Source: Streptomyces collinus (GTDB taxonomy: Bacteria; Actinomycetota; Actinomycetes; Streptomycetales; Streptomycetaceae). From it: 64,000 bases of DNA. The notes beneath the pieces were generated by a model that was not told where the DNA came from, did not search any database, and was given only the letters and a program-made list of their open reading frames with translations. Of this stretch, positions 15,899-25,014 are shown piece by piece (positions within the stretch are counted from its first letter, which is position 1; the number at the start of each line of letters is the position of its first letter). The stretch lies in NCBI RefSeq assembly GCF_031348265.1, contig NZ_CP133771.1, positions 8,556,001-8,620,000 of the forward strand. Reading direction: 5' to 3'. The translations under genes and the position numbers were made by a program.

Positions 15899-16445
15899 AT
15901 GGCGAATGCCGAGCAGGTGACGGCCGGGGACGTGCACCTCATGCAGGGGCTGGCGCAGCGCGTCGCCGCGGACCGCCCGGACCTGGTCGACATCGACGCG
16001 TCGTACGGCGAGTCGGCCCGGAACCGGGACAGGCCGGTGGCGGCGCGAGCCGGCGGCGCCGGATGTGGTTCTCCGGCGAGGGCCGGTCGCATGGGGCCGG
16101 GCTCGCCGTCCGCGCCGGGTGAGGCGGAGCGACGGGGCAGTGCAGGACATCACCGGCGACTACCTGGCCCGCCACGCCCATCCCGGCCACGCCGGTCTGG
16201 TCGACTAGGTGATCGACTGGTACGACCATGCGGCGGCGGGCATCGAGCGGACGGTGCTGCCGGGCGCCGCCGACGAGTACGCCCAGCGGCGGTGGCGGCG
16301 GGCGGTACGTGACCGAACCCGGCCGGCCTCGGCGACAAGGGGACCCGGACCAGCTCGACGAGCGGGACGTCACCGACCTGGAACAGCCGGCACTGCCGGA
16401 CGGCTTCCGGGAGTTGTCGCGCTACGTGCCGCTCGTCGAGAGCCC
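15899..16445 (+). pseudogene. Broken GNAT-type acetyltransferase gene
   Basis: Pieces of one protein can be read in three frames in the order expected. Frame 2 from 15899 gives AEQVTAGDVHLMQGLAQRV and RPDLVDIDASYGE; frame 1 about 16050 gives RMWFSGEG; frame 3 about 16145 gives QDITGDYLARHAHPGHAGLVD, then an in-frame TAG at 16206, then VIDWYDHAAAGIERT; frame 1 again from about 16310 gives DERDVTDLEQPALPDGF. I associate this order with actinobacterial GNAT proteins that end their first domain this way. At least two frameshifts and one stop mean no functional product. It lies between the small peptide gene and the converging ABC-F gene. Confidence 0.65.
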
Positions 16446-16512
16446 GGCCGCAGGCCGAAGCCGGGCGAGAGCGCCTCCGGTGTTCACATGGCCCGAGGGA
16501 GCACCCCCGGGC

Positions 16513-18174
16513 TCAGCGCCGGGCCTGCTCCCGTCGCCCCTGATCCCGTTCCAGGCGCAGCTCGCGGCCCTGCCACCGCCGGCGCAGCCAGCGGTCGTGG
16601 CCGGCGACCACGATCGCACCCCGGCCTGCGGTGCCCAGCGCCTCCTCCAGCTCGTCGCACAGCCGCGGCGAGAGGTGATTGGTCGGCTCGTCGAGCAACA
16701 GCAGATGCGGCGGACGGGCCACCAGCAGCGCCAGGGCCAGACGCCGGCGTTGCCCCACCGACAAGTGCCCGACGGGCTTGCCCAGATCAGCCTCGTGCAG
16801 CAGACCGAGTGAACCCAGCGGCACCTCCTCGGCCCGCTCCGGGCCCACCGACAGCTCGTAGGTCTCCCGGACCGTGCGGTCGAGCCGCCCGAACTCGGTG
16901 TCCTGAGCGAGCAGCCCCACCGTCAGCCCGGGCCGCCGGTGCACCTCGCCCTCGGCCGGAAGGTGTCCGGCGAGGACGGCGAGGAGCGTCGACTTGCCCG
17001 CCCCGTTGCCGCCCGTGACCAGCAGCCGGTCGGCCGGCGCCACCTCCAGGCCGTCCAGTGCCAGCCGGCCGGCCACCCGCACGTCACACAGGGACACCAA
17101 CGGGTACGGGCGGTACGGGCCCTCCTCCGAACGCGCGGTGAGTTCCCCGGCCGCGAAGCGCAATGGCCTGGGCGGCTCGGCGACCCGCGTACGCTCCAGT
17201 TCCTCCAGCCGGCGGGCGGCGTTCCGCACGCGGCGCGAGATCTGGCTCTGGACCCGGCCCGCCCGGTGGCCGTAACCCATCTTCTCGTTGTCACGCGGCC
17301 CCCGGTCCGGGGCGACGCGGCGCGCGGTCACTCCCGCCGAGTGCCGCAGCTCCTCCACCTCCTCCCGCTCCTCGGCGTACCGCCGCTCCCAGCGCTCCCG
17401 TTCGGCGCGCTTCTCGCCCAGGTAGGCGCTGTAGTTGCCGCCGTAGCGGACCGGGCCGTCCACGGCGGGGTCGAGGTCGATCAGGTCGGTGCAGACGGCG
17501 TCGAGGAAGGCACGGTCGTGACTGGCGAGCACGACGGCCCCGGGGAGGCCGCGGAGTTGCTCCTCCAGGAAGGCGGCGGCACCGTCGTCGAGATGGTTGG
17601 TCGGCTCGTCGAGCAGCAGCGCCGGCGGGCGCCGGACCAGCAGCGCGGCCAGGGCCAGCCGGCCGCGCTGCCCGCCGGAGAGCGATCCGAGCGTGCGGTC
17701 GTGCCCGAACGCGCCGAGGCCCAGGCCCTCCAGTACCAGGGCGGCGCGCCGGTCGGCGTCCCAGGACTCGCGGTCCTGGGCCCGCTCCAGCCGCCTGCCA
17801 TAGGCGTCGAGCAGTTCCTGGTGACCGGGGTCCTCCTCGGGGACGCGGGCCAGTTCTTCGCTGAGCCGTTCCAGCTCCGCGAGGTCCTCTCGGGCCTCCC
17901 GCAGCGCTTCGTCCAGCACCGCGGCGATGGTCGAGGCCGTGTCGAAGGGCATCTCCTGGTGCAGGAAGCCGAGGCCGTCAGGGCGGGAGACGGTTCCCAC
18001 GTCGGGTTCGTCCACACCGGCGAGCAACCGCAGCAGGGTGGACTTGCCGACGCCGTTCTCCCCGATGAGACCGATCCGGTGGCCGGGGGAGGCGGTCAGG
18101 CAGACGCCGTCGAGCACACGGCGGCCGCCCAGGGAGCGGACGAGGTCATGGGCGAGCAGGGCAGGCTGGGGCAC
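16513..18174 (-). CDS. ABC-F family ATPase (ribosome-associated), copy 1
   Basis: About 553 residues: two ATP-binding cassettes in one chain and no membrane helices, the ABC-F plan. Cassette 1 has GENGVGKST, signature LSGGQRGRLALA and LLLDEPTNHLDDG; cassette 2 has GGNGAGKST, HLSVGQRRRLALALL and LLLDEPTNHLSP. Between them is a charged interdomain linker (RAERERWERRYAEEREEVE) that in this family reaches the ribosomal E/P site. Members either protect ribosomes from antibiotics or act in translation. GTG 18174 with GGACGG upstream is preferred; an ATG at 18240 has a poorly placed ribosome site and adds a Pro/Arg-rich extension. The second copy lies 83 bases upstream. Confidence 0.87.
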   Translation of the reverse strand: MPQPALLAHDLVRSLGGRRVLDGVCLTASPGHRIGLIGENGVGKSTLLRLLAGVDEPDVGTVSRPDGLGFLHQEMPFDTASTIAAVLDEALREAREDLAELERLSEELARVPEEDPGHQELLDAYGRRLERAQDRESWDADRRAALVLEGLGLGAFGHDRTLGSLSGGQRGRLALAALLVRRPPALLLDEPTNHLDDGAAAFLEEQLRGLPGAVVLASHDRAFLDAVCTDLIDLDPAVDGPVRYGGNYSAYLGEKRAERERWERRYAEEREEVEELRHSAGVTARRVAPDRGPRDNEKMGYGHRAGRVQSQISRRVRNAARRLEELERTRVAEPPRPLRFAAGELTARSEEGPYRPYPLVSLCDVRVAGRLALDGLEVAPADRLLVTGGNGAGKSTLLAVLAGHLPAEGEVHRRPGLTVGLLAQDTEFGRLDRTVRETYELSVGPERAEEVPLGSLGLLHEADLGKPVGHLSVGQRRRLALALLVARPPHLLLLDEPTNHLSPRLCDELEEALGTAGRGAIVVAGHDRWLRRRWQGRELRLERDQGRREQARR

Positions 18175-18256
18175 GGGTATCCGTCCGGAAAGTGATCGAG
18201 GGGTCGGCCCGCCGGGCGCACGGCCGCGGACGCGGGCCATCGCACATGCCGACGCC

Positions 18257-19891
18257 TCACACCCCGGGACCTCCCGTCTCCGTGAGCGTGCCGTCCGCGA
18301 GGCGCAGCCGGCGGTCCACCCCGATCTCGGCGAGGAACCTCTCGTCGTGACTGATCACCATGAAGGCGCCCTGGTAGGAGTTGAGCGCGCTCTCCAACTG
18401 GCGTGCGCTGACCAGGTCGAGGTTGTTGGTCGGCTCGTCCAGCAGCAGCAACTGGGGAGCCGGTTCGGCGCACAGCACGCAGGCCAGGGTGGCGCGCAGC
18501 CGTTCGCCGCCGGAGAGCAACCCCGTCGGCAGGTGCGCCCCGGACCCCCGGAAGAGGAAGCGGGCGAGCAGGTTCATGCGCTCCGCCTCGGGTCGCTCCG
18601 GGGCGTACGCGGCGAAGTTCTCCGCCACGGTGCGCTCCAGGTCCAGCAGGTCCAAGCGCTGCGAAAGGTAGGCGATACGCCCGTCGTTGCGCCTGATCTC
18701 CCCGCTGTCCGGGGCGAGTTCGCCGGTGATCAGACGCATCAGGGTGGTCTTTCCGGCGCCGTTCGGTCCGGTCAGCGCGATGCGCTCGGGGCCCCGGACC
18801 GTCAGATCGACACCCTGCTCCGCGAACACCTGCCGGCCCCCGAGCCGTACCTGCATCCCTTCGCCGAGGAAGAGGTTGCGGCCGGCGGGCACCTGGGTGC
18901 CGGGCAGGTCCAGGGTGAGCCGCTGCTCCTCGCGCACCGCGCGTCCGGCCTCGTCGAGGCGGTTCCTGGCCTCGACGACCCGGGCCGAGTGCATCTGGCC
19001 GGCCCGGCCGGCGGACTCCTGTGCGCCCCGCTTCATGGTGCCGGCGAAGATCCGCGGCAGGCCGGCGCTCTTGAGGTTGCGGGCGGCGTTGCTCGCGCGG
19101 CGCTCGGCCCGTTCACGGGCCTGCTGCATCTCGCGCTTCTCCCGCTTCAGCTCCTGCTCGGCGTTGCGGACCTTCTTCTCGGCCACCTCCCGCTCGGCAC
19201 GAACGGCTTCCTCGTAGGCGGTGAAGTCGCCGCCGTAGAAGCGCAGTTCTCCACTGCCGAGTTCGGCGATGCGTTCCATGCGGTCGAGCAGGGCGCGGTC
19301 GTGGCTGACCAGCAGCAGACAGCCGGTGAAGTCCGACAGCACGTCGTAGAGCTTGTGCCGGGCCTCCAGGTCGAGGTTGTTGGTCGGCTCGTCGAGCAGC
19401 AGGACGTCGGGACGCTTGAGCAACTGGGCAGCGAGGCCGAGCGAGACGACCTGGCCGCCGCTGAGCGTGCTCAGGCTGCGGTCCAGGGCGAGACCGGCCA
19501 GGCCCAGACGGTCGAGCTGGGCCCGCGTGCGCTCCTCGATGTCCCAGTCGTCGCCGATGACCGTGAAGTGCTCCTCGCTGACGTCGCCGGACTCCACGGC
19601 GTCCAGGGCGCGGATCACGGCGTCGACGCCGAGGACCTCGGCGACGGTGAGGTCGCCGGTCAGGGGGAGGTTCTGCGGGAGATGGCCCAGCGTCCCGCCG
19701 ACCGACAACGAGCCGTTGCTGGGGCGGAGTTCACCGGCGATCAGCTTCAGCAGCGTGCTCTTGCCGGCGCCGTTCGGAGCGACCAGGCCCGTACGGCCGG
19801 TCATGACGGTGAAGGACAGGTCGCTGAAGACCGGGGTGTCGTCGGGCCAGGAGAAGGACAGGTTCGAGCACACGACGGCGGCGTCGGACAT
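18257..19891 (-). CDS. ABC-F family ATPase (ribosome-associated), copy 2
   Basis: 544 residues with two cassettes: APNGAGKST, TLSGGQVVSLGLA and LLLDEPTNNLDLE first; GPNGAGKTT, LLSGGERLRATLA and LLLDEPTNNLD second. The linker is long and basic/acidic (EVAEKKVRNAEQELKREK then REMQQARERAERR), as in Uup/EttA/ARE-type proteins. It differs clearly from the adjacent copy, so this is an old duplication or two independent genes. Transcribed ahead of copy 1, probably one operon, and divergent from the rifampin phosphotransferase. Its leader contains hairpins (see the 20085-20109 feature), so attenuation control is possible. Confidence 0.88.
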   Translation of the reverse strand: MSDAAVVCSNLSFSWPDDTPVFSDLSFTVMTGRTGLVAPNGAGKSTLLKLIAGELRPSNGSLSVGGTLGHLPQNLPLTGDLTVAEVLGVDAVIRALDAVESGDVSEEHFTVIGDDWDIEERTRAQLDRLGLAGLALDRSLSTLSGGQVVSLGLAAQLLKRPDVLLLDEPTNNLDLEARHKLYDVLSDFTGCLLLVSHDRALLDRMERIAELGSGELRFYGGDFTAYEEAVRAEREVAEKKVRNAEQELKREKREMQQARERAERRASNAARNLKSAGLPRIFAGTMKRGAQESAGRAGQMHSARVVEARNRLDEAGRAVREEQRLTLDLPGTQVPAGRNLFLGEGMQVRLGGRQVFAEQGVDLTVRGPERIALTGPNGAGKTTLMRLITGELAPDSGEIRRNDGRIAYLSQRLDLLDLERTVAENFAAYAPERPEAERMNLLARFLFRGSGAHLPTGLLSGGERLRATLACVLCAEPAPQLLLLDEPTNNLDLVSARQLESALNSYQGAFMVISHDERFLAEIGVDRRLRLADGTLTETGGPGV

Positions 19892-20084
19892 GGAGATGAC
19901 CTCGAAGGAACCACGGACAGAGAGAGCTCTGCCCTGAGCAGACGTGGGAGAAGGGGGTATGACGAACCGGCCACTTCGGCGGCGCTTCCTCAGCGCGTCC
20001 GGTGGCCGTCAGATCCGGGTCTCACCCGGAGATGTCGTCTTCACCCACCACGTCTGTGACTCCTCGATGCACGGTCAACGACAA

Positions 20085-20109
20085 AGGCAAGGAGATCTTC
20101 TCCTTGCCT
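20085..20109. promoter_or_regulatory. 11-bp inverted repeat in the ABC-F/rph divergent region
   Basis: Perfect 11-base arms (20085-20095 and 20099-20109, AGGCAAGGAGA and its complement) with a 3-base loop. Read on the minus strand it is followed by TTTGTCGTT, so it could act as a weak intrinsic terminator/attenuator in the ABC-F leader about 200 bases before the gene. A further small hairpin (20014-20020 with 20024-20030) lies between it and the gene. It may instead be an operator. Confidence 0.45.
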
Positions 20110-20131
20110 CTCTCAAGTTATAGCGCACAGG

Positions 20132-20150
20132 GGGGCTTGCGGCAAGGCCC
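20132..20150 (+). promoter_or_regulatory. Rifamycin-associated element (RAE)-like inverted repeat
   Basis: The 19-base near-palindrome GGGGCTTGCGGCAAGGCCC lies 59 bases before the rph start. From memory this is the published RAE consensus found upstream of rifamycin-inactivating genes (rph and others) in actinomycetes and needed for rifampin-dependent induction. I rely on recall for the consensus. Its location between rph and the divergent ABC-F operon means it could influence both. Confidence 0.75.
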
Positions 20151-20208
20151 GGGTGGCGGCGCAGAATCGTCGACCGAAGCCCACAACCTGCGGAAACGGG
20201 GATACGAC

Positions 20209-22821
20209 GTGCGTGCGTCGGAGATGAACGAGCCATACGTGCTGGATCTTCAGGAGGTCGACGAGACACAGATCGCGGTCGTCGGCGGCAAGGGCGCACA
20301 TCTGGGCGCACTGTCGCGGATCACGGGCATCCGCGTGCCGGGTGGCTTCTGCGTGACGACGGAGGCGTTCCGGCGGATCGTGACGCGAGCGCCGTCGATC
20401 CAGGAATTGCTGGACCGGCTGTCCTGCTCGGACCCGGACGACCGGGAGGCGATCCGCACGCTCAGCGCGCGCGTGCGCCGGGCCATCGAGGAAATCGCCG
20501 TCCCCGAAGATCTGGCGGAGGCGATCACCGGCGCGCTCACCCGCCACGGCGAGCAGGCCGCCTACGCCGTCCGGTCCAGCGCCACGGCGGAGGACCTGCC
20601 GACGGCCTCCTTCGCCGGCCAGCAGGACACGTACCTGAACGTCATGGGGCCGACGGCGGTTCTCCAGCACATCAGCCGCTGCTGGGCCTCGCTGTTCACC
20701 GAGCGGGCCGTCACCTACCGGCGGCGCAACGGCATCGATCACCGCACGGTCCACATGGCCGTCGTCGTGCAGCGGATGGTCCTCCCGCACGCGTCCGGCA
20801 TCCTCTTCACCGCCGACCCCGTCACGGGCAACCGGAAGGTGGCCACCGTGGACGCCGGATTCGGCCTCGGTGAGGCCCTGGTGTCCGGCCTGGTGAACCC
20901 CGACGTCTTCGCGGTGCGCGACGGCGAAGTCGTCGCGAGGACGATCGCCGCGAAACAGCGGGCCGTTCACGCCCTCCCGGACGGCGGTACGCAGGAGAGG
21001 GCGGTCGACTCGCGGCGGCAGGAACAGCCGGCGCTGACGGATGCGCAGGTCGTGCGGCTCGTGCACCTCGGACGGCGGATCGAAGCTCACTTCGGCCGCC
21101 CGCAGGACATCGAATGGTGCCTTGATGACGACGGCTTCCAGATCGTGCAGAGCCGGCCGATCACGACGTTGTTCCCCGTCCCCGAGAGCGACGGCCAGGA
21201 GAACCACGTCTACGTCTCCGTCGGTCATCAGCAGATGATGACCGACCCCATGAAGCCCCTGGGGCTCTCCGTGTGGAAGCTGACGGCCATGGCGCCGATG
21301 ACCGACGCCGGCGGGAGGCTGTGGGTCGACGCCACCCGGGCCCTGACGACGCCCACGAGCCGCACGGGCCTCCTCGACCTCGTGGGCAGGGGCGATCCCC
21401 TGACCAGGGACGCGCTGGAGACCGTCCTCGAACGCGACGATTTCGTCCCCCTGCACCCGGACCCGGCCCCCAGCACACCCCCGGCCGGGGGCCCGCCCGC
21501 CCCGATCGAGACCGACCCGGCCATCGTCACCCGGCTGATCGAGCGCAGCGAGGCATCCATCGCCGCTCTGCGGCGCGACATCGGCACGAAGACCGGACCG
21601 GCCCTGTTCGACTTCCTGCTGGAGGCCTTCACGGAGCACAAGCGGGTCCTCAGCGATCCGCTGAGCATCCAGGTGATCATGGCCGGAATGGAGGCCACCT
21701 GGTGGCTCAACGACAAGCTGCACGAGTGGCTGGGGGAGAAGAACGCGGCGGACACACTCACGCTGTCCGCCCCCGACAACATCACGTCGCAGATGGGACT
21801 TGCGCTGCTCGACGTCGCCGACGTGATCCGTCCCCATCCCGAAGTGGTGGCGTTCCTGCAGAACGTCGAGGACGACGGTTTCCTGGACGACCTGGCGAAG
21901 CTCCCGGGCGGGACCGAAGCGCGCGACGCCGTCGAGGCCTACCTCGACCGGTACGGCATGCGCTGTGCCGGCGAGATCGACATCACGAGGCCTCGGTGGC
22001 GCGAACAGCCCGGCACGCTCGTGCCGGCGATCCTCGACAACGTCAGGAACTTCGAACCGGGCGCGGCCGGGCGGCGCTTCGAGCAAGGGCGGAGGGAGGC
22101 GGAGAAGAAGGAACAGGACGTGCTGACACGCCTGCGGACCCTGCCCGGCGGCGAGAGCAAGGCCGAGGAGACCAAGCGGATGATCGACCGGGTCCGGACC
22201 TTCATCGGATACCGGGAGTACCCGAAGTACGACATCGTCAGCCGCCTCTTCGTCTACAAGCAGGCGCTGCTGGAGGAGGCCCGGCGCCTCGTGCAGGCCG
22301 GCGTACTGGGCGGGCAGGAGGACATCTTCTACCTCACCTTCCAGGAGCTTGAGCAGGTCACACGCTCGAACCGGGTGGACGACCGGCTCGTCCGGCAGCG
22401 CAGGGAAGCGTTCCGTACGTACGACGCGCTCACGCCTCCCCGGGTCCTCACATCGGACGGCGAGTGCGTCAACGGGGCGTACCGGCGTGACGACGTGCCG
22501 GACGGTGCCCTGATCGGCCTGCCGGTGTCCGGCGGGACCATCGAGGGACGGGCCCGCGTCGTCCTGGACATGGCCCACGCGGATCTCGGACCGGGCGACA
22601 TCCTGGTCACGGCCTACACGGACCCCAGTTGGTCCCCCCTGTTCGTCGGCATCGCCGGCCTGGTGACGGAGGTGGGCGGGCTGATGACCCACGGAGCGGT
22701 GATCGCACGCGAGTACGGCCTGCCGGCCGTCGTAGGCGTGGACCAGGCCACTCGGCTGATCCGGGACGGACAGCGGATCCGCGTGCACGGAACCGACGGG
22801 TACATCGAGATCCTGTCCTGA
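20209..22821 (+). CDS. rph: Rifampin phosphotransferase (dikinase-type)
   Basis: 870 residues. Rph uses ATP and water to phosphorylate the C21 hydroxyl of rifamycins, releasing AMP and phosphate, and so inactivates the drug. The N-terminal ATP-grasp domain shows VGGKGAHLGALSRI, AVRSSATAEDLPTASFAGQQ and ADPVTGNRK; the middle rifampin-binding domain follows (about 330-760); the C-terminal swivelling His domain has GGLMTHGAVIAREYG with the phospho-accepting His at about 828 and the ending AVVGVDQAT. I chose GTG 20209 (GGGG 7 bases upstream); the ATG at 20224 is too close to its own GGAG. The RAE-like element upstream agrees with induction by rifamycins. Confidence 0.93.
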   Translation: MRASEMNEPYVLDLQEVDETQIAVVGGKGAHLGALSRITGIRVPGGFCVTTEAFRRIVTRAPSIQELLDRLSCSDPDDREAIRTLSARVRRAIEEIAVPEDLAEAITGALTRHGEQAAYAVRSSATAEDLPTASFAGQQDTYLNVMGPTAVLQHISRCWASLFTERAVTYRRRNGIDHRTVHMAVVVQRMVLPHASGILFTADPVTGNRKVATVDAGFGLGEALVSGLVNPDVFAVRDGEVVARTIAAKQRAVHALPDGGTQERAVDSRRQEQPALTDAQVVRLVHLGRRIEAHFGRPQDIEWCLDDDGFQIVQSRPITTLFPVPESDGQENHVYVSVGHQQMMTDPMKPLGLSVWKLTAMAPMTDAGGRLWVDATRALTTPTSRTGLLDLVGRGDPLTRDALETVLERDDFVPLHPDPAPSTPPAGGPPAPIETDPAIVTRLIERSEASIAALRRDIGTKTGPALFDFLLEAFTEHKRVLSDPLSIQVIMAGMEATWWLNDKLHEWLGEKNAADTLTLSAPDNITSQMGLALLDVADVIRPHPEVVAFLQNVEDDGFLDDLAKLPGGTEARDAVEAYLDRYGMRCAGEIDITRPRWREQPGTLVPAILDNVRNFEPGAAGRRFEQGRREAEKKEQDVLTRLRTLPGGESKAEETKRMIDRVRTFIGYREYPKYDIVSRLFVYKQALLEEARRLVQAGVLGGQEDIFYLTFQELEQVTRSNRVDDRLVRQRREAFRTYDALTPPRVLTSDGECVNGAYRRDDVPDGALIGLPVSGGTIEGRARVVLDMAHADLGPGDILVTAYTDPSWSPLFVGIAGLVTEVGGLMTHGAVIAREYGLPAVVGVDQATRLIRDGQRIRVHGTDGYIEILS

Positions 22822-22980
22822 CCGACGACTGCGGCGGCGCGGCGGCCTTGCGGTGGCCCTGCTCGGCTTCTGGCGGAGCGACGTCGGCCGCTGAACCAGG
22901 GCTGCCGGCAGGACCGGGCCGAGGGGTACGGGCCAGGCAGGACACGGTCGTGAAGCGTTCCCCTGCCCGGTCGACGCGGA

Positions 22981-23346
22981 TCAGGAGGCCAGGGCCTGCT
23001 CCATGGTGGGATGGCAGGGGATGAGGGTGTCGACGCCGACCAGCTCCAGGACGCGCAGCACCGCTGTCTGAGCGCCGACGATACGCACCCAGCCGTCCGC
23101 GCCGCTCGCCTGCTGGTGTGCGGCGACGAAGATGTTGATGCCGCTGGAGTCCATGAAGGTCACGCCGCTGAGATCCGCGACCGTCCGCGGCGGCACCGCG
23201 CCGCTCTGGACCAGCAGGGCCTCGCTGAGCACGTCCTGGACATCGTGATCGATCTCACCCCGTAGCGTCACGACCCGGATGCCTCCGGCCATGCGGTGTT
23301 CGGCGTGGAGCCGGCCCGGCCGGTCCGCTTTCTCGTGCTGGGACAC
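22981..23346 (-). CDS. STAS-domain anti-sigma factor antagonist
   Basis: 121 residues of one STAS domain (SpoIIAA/RsbV type). The conserved phosphorylation site is MDSSGINIF, preceded by VADLSGVTF; the RGEIDHD beta-strand is at the N terminus. Such proteins bind an anti-sigma kinase and free the sigma factor when unphosphorylated. Start GTG 23346 has GAGGAG 3 bases upstream; sequence further upstream in the same frame lacks similarity. It is divergent from an ATPase of the matching partner family about 170 bases away, which makes a partner-switching pair likely. Confidence 0.88.
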   Translation of the reverse strand: MSQHEKADRPGRLHAEHRMAGGIRVVTLRGEIDHDVQDVLSEALLVQSGAVPPRTVADLSGVTFMDSSGINIFVAAHQQASGADGWVRIVGAQTAVLRVLELVGVDTLIPCHPTMEQALAS

Positions 23347-23514
23347 CTTCTCCTCGACTGTGTCTAGGCTTGCCCGGTCAGAACGTGCACGGTTGATTCT
23401 GCCCCACCGCCACGGCCGGATGCACCCGGGCGGCTGTGCCGAACCACACGCTTGTGGCATGCAGGGACGCAGAACGGGTACCGGCGCGCGTGAACGGGGA
23501 GTGAGGCGAGGCCA

Positions 23515-23973
23515 GTGGAATCTGCTGCCGACGGTGACGGCTGTACGACGCCGGACGTGCATCTCCTGCGCGTCGGGTACGCCTTGGACGGAGACGACAG
23601 CTGCATCGCGGACGCCCGCCATCACGCCGCCGCCTTCCTCGACCGGGCGAGCGACGACCAGCACCTGCCCGTTTCCGCCCGGGCGAGAGACCTCACCCAG
23701 CTGGTCGTCAGCGAGCTCGTCACCAACACCCGCAAGTACGCGCCCGGCCCCGTCCTGCTGGAACTGCGCGTCACCGCCCGAACCGTGGAGATCTCCGTGT
23801 GGGACAGCGACCCCAAGATCCCCGCGGCCCGCGCCACCGACCCCAGCAGGATCGGCCAGCACGGCCTGGAGATCGTGAAGGCCGTGGCCGAGGACTTCGA
23901 GGTACGGCGGGAGCCGGTGGGCAAACGCATCACCGCCCGCATCGCACTCGCCGACGGGCCCGGCCACCTGTGA
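23515..23973 (+). CDS. RsbW-like ATP-binding anti-sigma/serine kinase domain protein
   Basis: 152 residues of a HATPase_c fold. The N box is SELVTNTRKYAP, the G1 box is WDSDPKIP, and GQHGLEIVKAVAEDF provides the G2-like segment, as in the small Streptomyces RsbW-like proteins. It likely binds or phosphorylates an STAS antagonist such as its divergent neighbour, controlling a stress-response or developmental sigma factor that is not in this window. GTG start at 23515, GAGGCGAGG just upstream. Confidence 0.86.
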   Translation: MESAADGDGCTTPDVHLLRVGYALDGDDSCIADARHHAAAFLDRASDDQHLPVSARARDLTQLVVSELVTNTRKYAPGPVLLELRVTARTVEISVWDSDPKIPAARATDPSRIGQHGLEIVKAVAEDFEVRREPVGKRITARIALADGPGHL

Positions 23974-24075
23974 AGCGTCCGAACGCGACGGGCGACGCCT
24001 GGCCGGCGAGGTCCTCGGCGGCTCGCTCAGGGGGCTGCCGGGCGATGGCTGCGTGATGCGGCATAGCCTGCCCGG

Positions 24076-25014
24076 ATGAGGCGTATCGACCGAGCCGTCG
24101 CGACGATCGTCGGCTCCGCCGTCGGCGACGCGCTGGGAGCACCCTTCGAGTTCGGCCCACCGGGTGCGTTCTCGGCCCGCTTCCCGGAAGCGGGGCACGG
24201 CGGCGAGATGTGCGGAGGCGGCGGCTGGGAACCGGGCGAGGGCACGGACGACACGCAGATGGCCGTCGTCCTCGCGGAGTCACTACTGCAGTGCGGCGGA
24301 CTGGACTTGCCGGACATCTTCGCCCGCTTCCAACGCTGGGCGGCAGCGGGACCCAAGGACATCGGCCTGCAGACCGAGGGCGTTCTGACCAACGGCATGC
24401 CGTGGGATCTGGCCGCGGCGATCCAATTCCAGGTCAGCCGGCGGGCGGCCGGCAACGGTTCACTGATGAGGGCATCGACGTCTGCGGTCTACTTCGCCCG
24501 TGCCGGCCGGACGGCGACGATGGACGCCGCCCGGCGCATCGCCGCCCTCACCCACGGCGACCGCGCCGCCTGGGAAGGCACGGCCGTGTTCCACGAACTC
24601 GTGCGCCTGACCCTGTCAGGAGCCGACCCGATCTGCGCCCTGCCCGACGTCCTGGACCTCGTCCACCCCGACCACCGCCGGCGATATGCCGCAGTCCTCG
24701 CTGATGACTGGCATCCCGGCCGGGCAACCGAGTTCAACGGCGCCGTCTGGCCCTGTCTGGGGTCGGCGGTCTGGGCGCTGCGCACCACGGACAGCTTCGA
24801 GGACGCCCTTCGCGCGGCGATCGACGTGGGCGGTGACACCGATACCGTCGCCGCCGTCACCGGAGGCCTCGCCGGCGCGTACTACGGATGGGAAGCAGTC
24901 CCCGCTCGCTGGACCGGCCCCTTGCACGTGCCCCTGCCCGGGTTCGGCGGACGGGTGGTGCGGTCGGCGGATCTGATCGACCTCGCGCACCGCCTCGCGG
25001 CCGACGGGGACTGA
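24076..25014 (+). CDS. ADP-ribosylglycohydrolase family protein
   Basis: 312 residues of the all-helical DraG/ARH fold, which removes ADP-ribose from proteins or small molecules using two Mg2+. Metal ligands are visible in GEGTDDTQMAVVLAE near residue 55 and DVGGDTDTVAAVTGGLAGAYYG near 255-275; GSAVGDALGAPFEF and NGSLMRA are also typical. The substrate (ADP-ribosyl-arginine, NADAR-type or nucleic-acid adduct) cannot be told. ATG at 24076, weak ribosome site. A duplicated 46-base element begins at its stop codon. Confidence 0.88.
   Translation: MRRIDRAVATIVGSAVGDALGAPFEFGPPGAFSARFPEAGHGGEMCGGGGWEPGEGTDDTQMAVVLAESLLQCGGLDLPDIFARFQRWAAAGPKDIGLQTEGVLTNGMPWDLAAAIQFQVSRRAAGNGSLMRASTSAVYFARAGRTATMDAARRIAALTHGDRAAWEGTAVFHELVRLTLSGADPICALPDVLDLVHPDHRRRYAAVLADDWHPGRATEFNGAVWPCLGSAVWALRTTDSFEDALRAAIDVGGDTDTVAAVTGGLAGAYYGWEAVPARWTGPLHVPLPGFGGRVVRSADLIDLAHRLAADGD

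Noticed and set aside
15627..16445. Complete peptide (RiPP) biosynthetic cluster
   Set aside because: Only a precursor-like small gene is seen; the neighbour is a broken acetyltransferase and no modifying enzyme or exporter is close.
16513..19891. ABC export pump ATPases
   Set aside because: Both have two cassettes in one chain and no membrane partner, which marks ABC-F translation factors, not transporters.
20113..22788. 891-codon minus-strand frame opposite rph
   Set aside because: Shadow of the well-conserved rifampin phosphotransferase.
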